A program made the position numbers and the translations under genes. From Pseudomonadota bacterium (GTDB taxonomy: Bacteria > Pseudomonadota > Gammaproteobacteria > Steroidobacterales > Steroidobacteraceae): a stretch of 64,000 bases of DNA. Where the stretch lies: positions 1 through 64,000 of the forward strand of contig JAFEDR010000010.1 in NCBI GenBank assembly GCA_018241525.1, in the 5' to 3' direction. Shown one piece after another: positions 39,243-46,726 of this stretch. Each line of letters starts with the position of its first letter. Within the stretch, counting starts at the first letter, position 1. A model generated the notes under the pieces. The model was not told the origin of the DNA. It searched no databases and saw nothing but the letters and a program-made list of their open reading frames with translations.

Positions 39243-39589
39243 ATGCGATTATCTATTGTAAATTATTGATTTATATGGCTTAAGAGTATGGACGTCACGA
39301 AGGGTACCCTAAAGCGTACCCGAAACCAGCGCCGGCGGTTCGCTCTCGGCGGCGGCAGATCGGAGGGCGATGAAAAGCTCAGTTACTTAGACCAGTGGCG
39401 AGGAGAGCGCCATCAGGGACACACGCTGGCAGTGGATGGGGTGGAGCGAACCCGTCTTTGGCGGTTTGCGAGCGGCAATGCGGACATCGATATCCAATCT
39501 GGTTCTGGGCCCGCCCTCGGCTGAACAGTCGACTGGAAGGCAGCACCTTCGCTCTGTTGCGCGACCCACCAAGGCTATCGCGCGAGGCC
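39243..39589. other. Left-end region of the element without a confident gene
   Basis: A short frame at 39288-39524 (+) has no recognisable features or good ribosome site. The region contains CGTACCC-type repeats at 39303-39322 that match repeats beside the integrase gene. Confidence 0.5.
39303..39322 (+). repeat. Candidate integrase arm sites, left end
   Basis: GGTACCC (39303-39309) and CGTACCCG (39315-39322), 61 nt and 73 nt inside the left attachment site. The same octamer occurs twice at 50593-50619 near the right end, as expected of arm-type integrase sites. Confidence 0.5.
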
Positions 39590-40045
39590 TCAGCTAGACG
39601 GCGTCTGCGGCGCCACGGTGACTCGAATCGCCGTGCCTATCAAAAGCCCACTCTCCGTTTCTGCGTTCACGCGGATAGTGCAAGCCTCCTCAATCGGAAA
39701 TGGCGAAATGGAGAACACGGCGCTAAAGCCATGCCACCTAGCAGTCGGATGCGGATTCGCGCGAGTCGACGCCAGGGTACTTGGGTCGAGTGTCAACTCC
39801 GCGAGCGGCTGGTCGTCGCGTACGAGACGAAGTAAAACGGATTCAAACGGCATCGCGATCGGCGTAAATCCTCTTGCCTGCGCGCAGAGACGCGCGAGCA
39901 CCATTGGAATCTGAGGGACTATTAAATCGGGGCCATAGCAGCCGATGAGCGAAAGCTTGTTGCCAATCTCCTGTCGCACGTCGTCGCAGAACAAGACGTC
40001 AAGAAAGCGTCCGTCAGCCACGTGATTTCCTTCCCGATTCCTCAC
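39590..40045 (-). CDS. Conserved-looking hypothetical protein in the toxin-antitoxin unit
   Basis: 151 residues. FLDVLFCDDVRQEIGNKLSLIGCYG at the N-terminus (a 'F-C-D-D-x-R-x-E-x-x-x-K-x-S-L-x-G-x-Y' line, here split for length) resembles a small uncharacterised bacterial family that I recall only by this motif. The rest is beta-rich with ESVLLRLVRDDQPLAELTLD. No signal or membrane segment. Start is GTG at 40045 or 40021; either overlaps or abuts the XRE gene, so it is the third gene of the toxin-XRE unit. Function unknown. Confidence 0.65.
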   Translation of the reverse strand: MRNREGNHVADGRFLDVLFCDDVRQEIGNKLSLIGCYGPDLIVPQIPMVLARLCAQARGFTPIAMPFESVLLRLVRDDQPLAELTLDPSTLASTRANPHPTARWHGFSAVFSISPFPIEEACTIRVNAETESGLLIGTAIRVTVAPQTPSS

Positions 40046-40433
40046 GTTCGCTATAAATCACCGCAAAAACCTCCGCCGGGCTACGGCCCAATGCACTGGC
40101 AATCCGGCCGATCATCTCGGTACTGGGATCTGCAGTGCGAGACTCGATGCGCGCGATATAAGACTGAGTTGAGTCTGCGCCTTCGGCAACAGCCGTCTGT
40201 GACAATCCGGCCGCAAGACGGAGGGCACGGAGCGACCGCCCGCTAGGTTCAAGGATTCGAGCAAGATCGCGGCGAGCCCGCGCAAGTCGAGGCGACATGT
40301 CAGGATCCGCCTCAAATTCCCGCAGAATGTCCGAGATCGGAACACCGCCGCGCAGCGGCTTTGCGCTCGGCAAGCTAAATTCGAAGACGACAGCGCGCTC
40401 GCTTGATTCAGGTCGCCTGTCCTGCGGTAGCAC
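40014..40433 (-). CDS. XRE-family antitoxin/regulator
   Basis: About 139 residues from the GTG at 40433; an ATG at 40481 is an alternative start and the true one is uncertain. The HTH lies in the C-terminal half: LRALRLAAGLSQTAVAEGAD followed by QSYIARIESRTADPS and LGRSPAEVF. The N-terminal half (SDILREFEADPDMSPRLARA) is likely the toxin-binding part. It directly follows and overlaps the toxin gene, the order typical of higBA-like systems. It overlaps the third gene by about 30 nt. Confidence 0.8.
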   Translation of the reverse strand: MLPQDRRPESSERAVVFEFSLPSAKPLRGGVPISDILREFEADPDMSPRLARARRDLARILEPSGRSLRALRLAAGLSQTAVAEGADSTQSYIARIESRTADPSTEMIGRIASALGRSPAEVFAVIYSEREESGRKSRG

Positions 40434-40812
40434 TGCGCCAGTCGTTGAAGATGCGCTCCGCCAGCGGAGAGTCGCGCTCATAATCAAAAAGGTTCCTGCG
40501 TACGATTGCCAAAATTCCGATTCGCCGCAGCCGCCAGTCGTATCCGTAAACGATGCGGAAGCCAGTCGCGATCGGGGGATCGAGAATACGAATTCGAAAT
40601 AGGTTGTCTGTTCTCCGCGCAAGCACCCACGGCTTGACGTTGACCGTGCGCCCAGCTATCCGAACATCGCCCCTAGACGTGAACTTGTCGATTAGATCTG
40701 GGTCGGCCGATGCCTCTTCAAGGAACGCCAAGATATCGGCTAACTCATCGGGATCGCTAAGCCTTAACTCGGCGATATCAGTTGTCGCACCAGGCAAAGC
40801 GTCGATAGTCAT
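40408..40812 (-). CDS. RelE/HigB-like toxin
   Basis: 134 residues. The central and C-terminal part has the RelE-fold pattern NLFRIRILDPPIATGFRIVY (a strand pair), then RLRRIGILAIVRRNLFDYER and LAERIFNDWRS. This matches HigB-like toxins found with an XRE antitoxin downstream. Such toxins cleave ribosome-bound mRNA. The N-terminal 50 residues are acidic and less typical. The ATG at 40812 is preceded by very AT-rich DNA (40813-40832) with TATACT and TATAAT hexamers, the probable promoter of the unit. Confidence 0.75.
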   Translation of the reverse strand: MTIDALPGATTDIAELRLSDPDELADILAFLEEASADPDLIDKFTSRGDVRIAGRTVNVKPWVLARRTDNLFRIRILDPPIATGFRIVYGYDWRLRRIGILAIVRRNLFDYERDSPLAERIFNDWRSATAGQAT

Positions 40813-40987
40813 TATACACAGTAGTATATAGTGACCAAGCCCGGAAATGAGTTGTGAATCACTTTCGAAACAATATCTTACGTGATTGGACGCACAGTTC
40901 CGCGGCGTGCACGAAGCCGGTACTAGCCGTATCTGCTACGGTCAATTGCGCTCGGAATCGGCACCACGGAAAGGTTAGGAAGCTCCA

Positions 40988-42022
40988 ATGGAACAGAAGG
41001 ATGCCTCGGCAATCGCCGAGCGGTTCGCGGCGAAATATGAAGTTGATCTAGTAGCGTACTTCGGTGACGTCATCCGTGATGAAGCGTCGTATCTAATTGA
41101 GCAGTGCCGGAAGCGTCGAAAGAGGAAGAATATTCTCTTGCTGCTTGCAACATACGGCGGCGACCCGAATGCTGCGTATCGAATCGCTCGAGCGTTCCAA
41201 GATGCGTATCGAACTGTCGCACCCAGACGCGGGTCGCGCCAATCCGGGCGGTCAACGGGTAATAAGGAAGGAAATTTCACGGTCTACGTTGATACGGTGT
41301 GCAAGAGCGCGGGTACCTTAATTTGCCTTGGAGCCGATCGTCTAATCATGTCGGATCATGCTGAGCTTGGTCCTATAGACACTCAACTCCGAAAGATCGA
41401 CGAGGTTGGCGAGCGGACGTCAGGCCTTACTCCGATCCAAGCTGTGAATTTCCTAGAGCAACAGTCTGTCCTACTGTTCAAGCGACACTTTAATTCGCTC
41501 CGCGACGCCCGCGAGCTAGGATTTTCTACCAAGATGGCGGCAGAAATCGCAACCAATATATCGACAGGCCTGTTGACGCCCATTTACCAGCAGCTCGATC
41601 CGATTAGGCTTGCCGAGGTCGATCGCTCATTGCGGATTGCAAAGGAATACGGTGATCGATTGTGGTGCGAAAAGAACTGCACTCCCGATGCAGTGGAGAG
41701 ATTGCTCGCGAGCTACCCTTCGCACGGCTTCGTCATTGATCGACGCGAGGCGCGGGAAATCTTCAAGAATGTTGACGAGCCGTCCGAGGATGAGGAGGAA
41801 CTGTTCGACGCATTTTCCGCGGTCGCGCGCTATATGGTTCGCTCCGATGACGAAACGTTCGCGTGGTACGTTTCTGACGAACCACCAAAAGCGGTGCCAG
41901 TTCCTGCCGCGTCAGATTCGGAAGATGTCTCTGGAGAGAACGCTGCGGCTGGCGCGGACCCGGACGCGGCTCGCGCGGCCACGACTGACACACCTGAGGT
42001 AGGCAACAATGCCCCGCAATAG
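40988..42022 (+). CDS. ClpP/crotonase-fold serine protease (serine dehydrogenase proteinase-like)
   Basis: 344 residues. Core (about 45-200) matches the SDH proteinase family: ILLLLATYGGDPNAAYRIAR, then VYVDTVCKSAGTLICLGADR and IMSDHAELGPIDTQL. The nucleophile should be the Ser of CKSAGT, with the Asp/His-type partners in the SDHAELGPID region, as in SppA and ClpP relatives. No signal peptide or membrane helix, so cytoplasmic. An acidic, Ala-rich tail of about 50 residues follows. AGGAAG lies 7 nt before the ATG. It is cargo of the element on the opposite strand to the phage genes and overlaps a 66-residue gene by 14 nt. The cellular substrate is unknown. Confidence 0.8.
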   Translation: MEQKDASAIAERFAAKYEVDLVAYFGDVIRDEASYLIEQCRKRRKRKNILLLLATYGGDPNAAYRIARAFQDAYRTVAPRRGSRQSGRSTGNKEGNFTVYVDTVCKSAGTLICLGADRLIMSDHAELGPIDTQLRKIDEVGERTSGLTPIQAVNFLEQQSVLLFKRHFNSLRDARELGFSTKMAAEIATNISTGLLTPIYQQLDPIRLAEVDRSLRIAKEYGDRLWCEKNCTPDAVERLLASYPSHGFVIDRREAREIFKNVDEPSEDEEELFDAFSAVARYMVRSDDETFAWYVSDEPPKAVPVPAASDSEDVSGENAAAGADPDAARAATTDTPEVGNNAPQ

Positions 42023-42209
42023 AGTCGATCCGATGGATCGCGTCTACACCCTGCTGTCTGACCAGGCGCGAAGATCGGCCACATTGTACGGCGCTTCACC
42101 CAGTCGACCGCGAGAGCCAAACAAGCGAGACAAGGCTGATTTTATTGCTCCTCGTGAGAGCGAGGACGCCGATTGGTTCCAATCTCCTCGCCGGCTCGTG
42201 GCCGAATAG
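42009..42209 (+). CDS. Small protein coupled to the ClpP-like protease
   Basis: 66 residues, strongly charged (MPRNRVDPMDRVYTLLSDQA at the start, PRESEDADWFQSPRRLVAE at the end). A good ribosome site (GAGGT, 8 nt upstream) sits inside the end of the protease gene, and the frames overlap by 14 nt, which argues that it is translated. Not recognised. It could be a substrate, inhibitor or adaptor of the protease. Confidence 0.55.
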   Translation: MPRNRVDPMDRVYTLLSDQARRSATLYGASPSRPREPNKRDKADFIAPRESEDADWFQSPRRLVAE

Positions 42210-42243
42210 GCGATCTAAAGCTCCAGAGGCTGCTGCGTCAGGC

Positions 42244-42582
42244 CTAACACAGGTTCTCATTGACGTAACCGATTAGGGTCGCGAGCGCGCGCGCAGTAGA
42301 GTCTTCGCGTAGGTCGAAGGGCGGCGGGGGCGGCCCATCTGGTACCCATCGGCCTAAGTCCAGGTCCCAGCGCCGGCTTTGCTTTGGCCAGCGCTCCTTG
42401 ACGCGCTCAACGTGTTGCTCAAGCACTGCCGTCAGGTTGTCGGCAAGTGTCGCAGGATCAAGGATGCTGCCCTCGGGCGGCGGCCCACCGCGGTGCGTGC
42501 GCTGGTACGCGATGAGATCGGTGGCCGTTACAGGGGCCGTAACGGCGACGACGTCGAGATTGGCGGTTGCACTCATGGTCAT
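42244..42582 (-). CDS. Hypothetical protein of the element
   Basis: 112 residues, soluble, with a Pro-rich middle (PDGPPPPPFDLRE). No recognised domain. The ATG at 42582 overlaps the stop of the upstream gene (ATGA), so it is probably the last gene of the minus-strand phage-like operon. A second ATG at 42576 is possible. Confidence 0.55.
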   Translation of the reverse strand: MTMSATANLDVVAVTAPVTATDLIAYQRTHRGGPPPEGSILDPATLADNLTAVLEQHVERVKERWPKQSRRWDLDLGRWVPDGPPPPPFDLREDSTARALATLIGYVNENLC

Positions 42583-43193
42583 CTCCCCACGAATCCGAGG
42601 CGGGACGGCTTGCGCGGCGGCGCGCGCTCGTTGGCGATCGCGAAGGAAAGCTGATCTAGCTCCCTCATGAGACCAGCCATGCCCGAGAACTCGGGGAGGT
42701 CATCAAAACCGACTGAGAGCAAGTCGCCATCCGGCCAGTGCCCATCCAGAGGCAGCAGCGAGGAACGAACGGCAATGCCGTCATTCTGCTGCTGGTCGAG
42801 AGCAATCGCTCCATTCAGCGCACCCATCGACTGCAGGCGTTGAAATGGCTCGCCGAGGCGCAACGGCCGTGACTCGCCACCGTCGCTTCCGAGTCGAACC
42901 GGGCCCTGCAGTAGTCCGTTTTGCGTGAGGACGGCGCGCGCCCGCTCGTTGAGTTCCGGATCTCCGATCGGGTTCAGGATGAGCACTGCGAGCGGATGCC
43001 GAAGCACGATCGCCGGGGGATGCTCTGACACGAGATGCGTCGGCCAGGGTCCGTAGCGAAGCGGGAAATCTTCTGTGAGCCGTCCGAAAGGAAACAGCGC
43101 GCTGGTCGGCTCGTAGCCATTGCCGCGCAGTCGCTCCGCGACGGCGCCGAGCGTGAGAGGGCGTGACGCGGCCCCGTTGTTGCTTTCGATCAC
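42579..43193 (-). CDS. Hypothetical protein, distantly prim-pol-like
   Basis: 204 residues. The order LGAVAERLRGNGYEPTSALF, then IVLRHPLAVLILNPIGDPEL, ARAVLTQNG, GPVRLGSDGGESRPLRLGEP and FQRLQS recalls the N-terminal domain of bifunctional DNA primase-polymerases (a strand with Asp residues, then 'P-x-R-x-G' and a phosphate-contact loop). The Asp-x-Asp of that strand reads Asn-Pro-Ile-Gly-Asp here, so catalysis is doubtful. GTG start with GGAGAAC upstream. The similarity is tentative. Confidence 0.5.
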   Translation of the reverse strand: MIESNNGAASRPLTLGAVAERLRGNGYEPTSALFPFGRLTEDFPLRYGPWPTHLVSEHPPAIVLRHPLAVLILNPIGDPELNERARAVLTQNGLLQGPVRLGSDGGESRPLRLGEPFQRLQSMGALNGAIALDQQQNDGIAVRSSLLPLDGHWPDGDLLSVGFDDLPEFSGMAGLMRELDQLSFAIANERAPPRKPSRLGFVGR

Positions 43194-43211
43194 TGATTAG
43201 TTCTCCAGTGG

Positions 43212-43520
43212 TTAGGCCGACTGTGGCGGCGGTCCTGATTCCGGGATCCCGCTCGAGAGCGCGGCAGTGATGGCTCGCACGCGCAACTTGCGCGCGAGAG
43301 AGATCACGTTGCCACTGTCGGTGTCGGTCACGCGCCGGTCGAGCAGGCGCGCAAGCTCGGTCATGCACGAGCGCAGGTCGCGCCTCACCCGCACGGACGA
43401 CGGCCGGCGGACCAGGTCGTTTGCGAGAAGGGTGAGGCGGTTCGCGTAGGCGGACACGAGAAGCGCCCATATTACGAGCGCCTCCGGTGCCTCCGCTGGC
43501 GTTCTGCCGGGCTTGCTCAC
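43212..43520 (-). CDS. Hypothetical protein of the element
   Basis: 102 residues, mostly helical, with a hydrophobic start (ALVIWALLVSAYANRLTLLA) and a basic middle (VRRPSSVRVRRDLRS). Not recognised. GTG start overlapping the stop of the preceding gene (GTGA), consistent with a single polycistronic unit. Confidence 0.55.
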   Translation of the reverse strand: MSKPGRTPAEAPEALVIWALLVSAYANRLTLLANDLVRRPSSVRVRRDLRSCMTELARLLDRRVTDTDSGNVISLARKLRVRAITAALSSGIPESGPPPQSA

Positions 43521-43978
43521 TGCTGGGTCGCTCCGATCCTGAACAGCTCGTCGATCGAGGGCAAGGTAACCGCCGCCCTCGCTCTCGCCCAGTCGGCCGC
43601 TATTCCGCGCCGCGAGTCCACCGCGCGGCCGCGAATCTGGTCCGCAGCCCGGCTGAACGCATCTCGCGCCCCTCGGTCATCGGGCCCATCGGCGGCGGGC
43701 GGGTCAAAGTCGCGTCGGTGATCTGGATCACCATCTCGCGAATGGGCGAAGGCCGCCTCACGATCGCTGTCACGCGCCCTGCGATCCCGGGCCCCAGCGC
43801 GACGATCGAGCGCGTCCTGAAGCGCTTGCGCCTGCTCGTCGCTGCAGTCGCGGACGTAGTCGAGCGCGGCAGAGTGCGCCTCGTCGTCCTCGCGGGAGCC
43901 CGGCGCAGCGTCCATCGCGATCGCCACAGTGCGCACTAGGTTGTCGCCCAATACTTCGCGCTTCAGTACTCTTCGCAT
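43517..43978 (-). CDS. Hypothetical Asp/Arg-rich protein of the element
   Basis: 153 residues. After MRRVLKREVLGDNLVRTVAI the sequence is dominated by Asp, Arg and Ala (for example DRRAGARDRRARDSDREAAF), so it is a highly charged helical protein, perhaps nucleic-acid-binding or a scaffold-like remnant. ATG at 43978 with AGGAGG 8 nt upstream. It follows the large terminase gene after 32 nt. Confidence 0.6.
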   Translation of the reverse strand: MRRVLKREVLGDNLVRTVAIAMDAAPGSREDDEAHSAALDYVRDCSDEQAQALQDALDRRAGARDRRARDSDREAAFAHSRDGDPDHRRDFDPPAADGPDDRGARDAFSRAADQIRGRAVDSRRGIAADWARARAAVTLPSIDELFRIGATQQ

Positions 43979-44010
43979 GGCTCGTCCTCCTGTCAGTGGA
44001 AAGTGACTCG

Positions 44011-45477
44011 TCAGTGCTGCGCGGCCATCGCCGGCGAACCCGGCGCCGGAACGCTCACAGCATCCAAGACGTCCTCGGAGATCTGCAGTCCGCGCCGGGC
44101 GGCGGCTCGCCACAGAGCGCCGGCAACGCTGTTCGCGGCGTCGTCATGCGCGCCGCGAGGGTGGTCGACGGTGTCGGCGCGACTTCCGGAGCGCGAACGC
44201 CGCTCGAGGAGCAGCAATTGCGTCCTGAGCACCGGCACGTCGAGCAGTTCGACCTTGCCCTGCGTGAAGAGCGGCAGCGTCTCGAGGTAGATCTCGCTCT
44301 TCGAGAGCCCGGCCGGCCGATACGTCACGCCGAACTTCCGGAACATCGCCGTGACCCACTCGCCGGCGTAGGCGTCGCCTTCGACTTGCCGCAGCCCATA
44401 GTCGGCGAGCGTCGCGCACAGGCTCTCGACGGTCGCCTCGGGGTCGAATGGCGGCGCGATCACCCGTAGATGATCGAGCACAATCCGCTCGGATCTGTCC
44501 CCGCGCTTGCGCTCCTGATGCGCGATCGCAAGCGTGAAGCTGTCGCTGCGTCCGCCCGACGGATCGCAGAAGGCAACGTACCGGTAGCCGGGCGTACTCG
44601 GGAGCGCTCGCCGGTTCGGTACGATCGCGCCGTCGACCGTCGCATCGTCCAGGAAGCTCTGCAGGTCAGCGCGGAAGAGCCCGAGGAACTCCGATTGCGC
44701 GGCGGCCGGGTCGTCCTCCATCGCCTCCGCGATGGCCTCCTCGTCGAGGGTCGGGTTCAGCTGCCGTGAGCTCGCCTGAATGTACAGGCCACGGGTTGCG
44801 TCATCGTTCCCGAAGTACTTTCGGTGCGCCTCGTAGAGCAGCCCGACCTTGCGATGGGGACTGGAGATCGCGAGCAGCAGGCCCTTCAGGGTCAGCAGTG
44901 CCGGGCGCAGCGCGCGAGCGAGTTCCAGGTCCGGCAGCGCCGAATCGTCGGCGCGCAGGAACGCTGACTCATCCACCACCGCGCCGGCGAGCGTGCGGCC
45001 GCGCACGGTGCGGTAACTTGCCGTCGCCACCTCCAGCGCCGTGCGGTGGCGGAACTCGAGCGTGTCCTGGGTTGCGCTCACTAGCTCGGCACGCAGCATC
45101 GCGCTCGCTTCCACGATGCCCCGCGTGTAGTCGAGATCGATTGCCGCCTGCCGTCGATCAGGCGCGACGTGGGCTACGATGGCAGTTTCGCCCGCCGCGA
45201 GCTGCGGGTATTCCTGCGCGGCGAGCCATGCAGAGACGAGGGCAGAGAAGCGACTCTTGCCTGAGCGCCGCCCGGCACCGACGTACACCTCGCGGGGTGC
45301 GACCTTCGGAAGGCGAGTGCGCCCAGTCAGCTGCAGGGCAAGCGCCTGCTCGTCGGTCGAGAGCAGATGGCTGTCGCCGTCGATTAGGCGGGCAATTACG
45401 CGCCAGGTCGCCCAGCTGGGCCCAGAGAACTCTACGCCGGCCAGCTCGGGCGTCGTCATGAAGCGGTGGAGCTTCAC
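44011..45477 (-). CDS. Phage terminase large subunit
   Basis: 488 residues. ATPase: Walker A-like GAGRRSGKSRF (67-77), Walker B AGAVVDESAFL (about 165), and the coupling segment LLLAISSPHRKVGLLY. RNase-H-type nuclease: YVAFCDPSGGRSDSFTLAI (first metal Asp), and a late GAHDDAANSVAGAL. It cuts concatemeric DNA and pumps it into a capsid, but no capsid genes accompany it. GTG start at 45477; an ATG at 45459 is an alternative. Confidence 0.9.
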   Translation of the reverse strand: MKLHRFMTTPELAGVEFSGPSWATWRVIARLIDGDSHLLSTDEQALALQLTGRTRLPKVAPREVYVGAGRRSGKSRFSALVSAWLAAQEYPQLAAGETAIVAHVAPDRRQAAIDLDYTRGIVEASAMLRAELVSATQDTLEFRHRTALEVATASYRTVRGRTLAGAVVDESAFLRADDSALPDLELARALRPALLTLKGLLLAISSPHRKVGLLYEAHRKYFGNDDATRGLYIQASSRQLNPTLDEEAIAEAMEDDPAAAQSEFLGLFRADLQSFLDDATVDGAIVPNRRALPSTPGYRYVAFCDPSGGRSDSFTLAIAHQERKRGDRSERIVLDHLRVIAPPFDPEATVESLCATLADYGLRQVEGDAYAGEWVTAMFRKFGVTYRPAGLSKSEIYLETLPLFTQGKVELLDVPVLRTQLLLLERRSRSGSRADTVDHPRGAHDDAANSVAGALWRAAARRGLQISEDVLDAVSVPAPGSPAMAAQH

Positions 45478-45524
45478 GCTGTGACGCCCAAGAACGCTAG
45501 AATTCGGCCAATCGGGAGACTCAG

Positions 45525-46028
45525 ATGCGGCGTGCGATCCTCGCTGTGCTCGCTCCGGCGGTATGTTTCTCTCAGTCGACAGACCTGATCGTCCAGCCGA
45601 TCGGGCGTTACCAGTACACGGTAACCGGCGAAGGGTTGGAGCCCTATCGCAAGGCTAAGCAAACGTGCGATGAGCTTCGTAGGATTGTGAATCACGGAGC
45701 GACGCCTGCGTCCGGTGACCCCAGCGGCTCCCGGTGGACGATCACGTTCGATTGCTACGTGCCGTACGAAGTCCTTTCCATTGATGACAACACGTACAAG
45801 ATTCAGGTTCCGACGGAGATGATGAGCACGGCACCGTTCACGATCTCCGCATCCAAAGATGCGCCTGCTCACTCGATCCAATTGCCGGATGTTGGCCCTG
45901 TCGCGGCTCGGGTTGAACAGCTTGGGCGTGAGTACTGCGCGAAGATGAACAAGACGATGAAGATCGCCTATGGCGGGTTCGATATGGGGCCCGGCTTCAG
46001 GGTAATCTTCAATTGCGTGACGCCATGA
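45525..46028 (+). CDS. Secreted hypothetical protein (moron-like)
   Basis: 167 residues with a signal peptide (MRRAILAVLAPAVCFSQS). The mature part has several Cys (QTCDELRR, TFDCYVPY, REYCAKMN, FNCVTP) that could form two disulfides. Not recognised. It lies on the opposite strand to the terminase genes, between the large and small subunits, with its own good ribosome site (GGGAG, 7 nt upstream), as expected of a moron gene. Its GC content is lower than the chromosomal genes. Confidence 0.65.
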   Translation: MRRAILAVLAPAVCFSQSTDLIVQPIGRYQYTVTGEGLEPYRKAKQTCDELRRIVNHGATPASGDPSGSRWTITFDCYVPYEVLSIDDNTYKIQVPTEMMSTAPFTISASKDAPAHSIQLPDVGPVAARVEQLGREYCAKMNKTMKIAYGGFDMGPGFRVIFNCVTP

Positions 46029-46051
46029 CCGGGGCGAGTCGCTAGGTAGCA

Positions 46052-46423
46052 TCACGCTGCCCCCTCACGCATCACGTCGCGTAGCGCACGCACAGGCCGC
46101 TGGCGCCGCTCGAGCCCGAGGAGCCGGTACAGGCCGAGCAGGGAGTTAAGCGCTTGCGTGTACATGCCCACGTCAAGCGACTGACCCGAGGCAAGCCGAA
46201 GCTCGAAGCTCTCCACTATCCCGTCGAGCCACGCGGCGTGACGGATCAAGCTGCGTCGGACAGCGCTGAGCGCCTCCGGGCCGCCGGCGTCGGTCTCAAG
46301 CTCGGTGATGCGCGTGAGGACCGCGCGCGCGACCTTCGTGCGCTTGTCGATTTTCGCGAGCCAGTCGCCTCGATAGTCGTCCGGCAGCGTCGTTAGCAGT
46401 CGGGTGCTAGTGCCGCGCGCCAT
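46052..46423 (-). CDS. Small-terminase-like protein
   Basis: 123 residues. DDYRGDWLAKIDKRTKVARA, then LSAVRRSLIRHAAWLDGIVE and DVGMYTQALNSLLGLYRLLG, ending in LERRQRP. I associate this all-helical pattern with small proteins next to large terminases in mobile elements. Position upstream of the large terminase on the same strand fits a DNA-recognition subunit. No clear HTH can be pointed to. Confidence 0.6.
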   Translation of the reverse strand: MARGTSTRLLTTLPDDYRGDWLAKIDKRTKVARAVLTRITELETDAGGPEALSAVRRSLIRHAAWLDGIVESFELRLASGQSLDVGMYTQALNSLLGLYRLLGLERRQRPVRALRDVMREGAA

Positions 46424-46726
46424 CAGTGCGTCCCCGTCATAGTTCGGCCGTCGACAGCGGAGGCGCGGTGAGCCCGCCAGGCGGTGGCCAAGCGTCGATC
46501 CGGCGGCGAGTCATGGGTATGGTAGAGGGTAGGTAACCATAGGCTATCGTACGTCGTGCTGTATTCACAGCCATAAGTCTTTCAAGTTCGATTCCTGAGG
46601 CAGGCATCGTATCCCGAGCGGCGTCGCAAAACTTGTCGACGGCGCGCACGCAGAGGCTCTGCCAGCCGCGAATCGCTCTCGCAGAACTCCTACCCGCCGC
46701 GACGATGCGCATGCGCGCGAGGAGCC
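46424..46726. other. Non-coding gap next to the helicase gene, AT-richer
   Basis: No supported gene. The stretch 46500-46620 is richer in A and T and holds ATGGTA (46518-46523) with TACC-type inverted matches nearby. It lies directly downstream of the repeat cluster in the helicase gene and could be the unwinding part of a replication origin or a packaging site. Confidence 0.35.

Noticed and set aside
39288..39524. Possible 78-residue gene at the left end of the element
   Set aside because: No ribosome site or family pattern, and its start overlaps the candidate arm-site repeats.
39395..39835. Plus-strand frame of 146 codons at the left end of the element
   Set aside because: Antisense to the better-supported gene at 39590-40045 and without any protein-like pattern.
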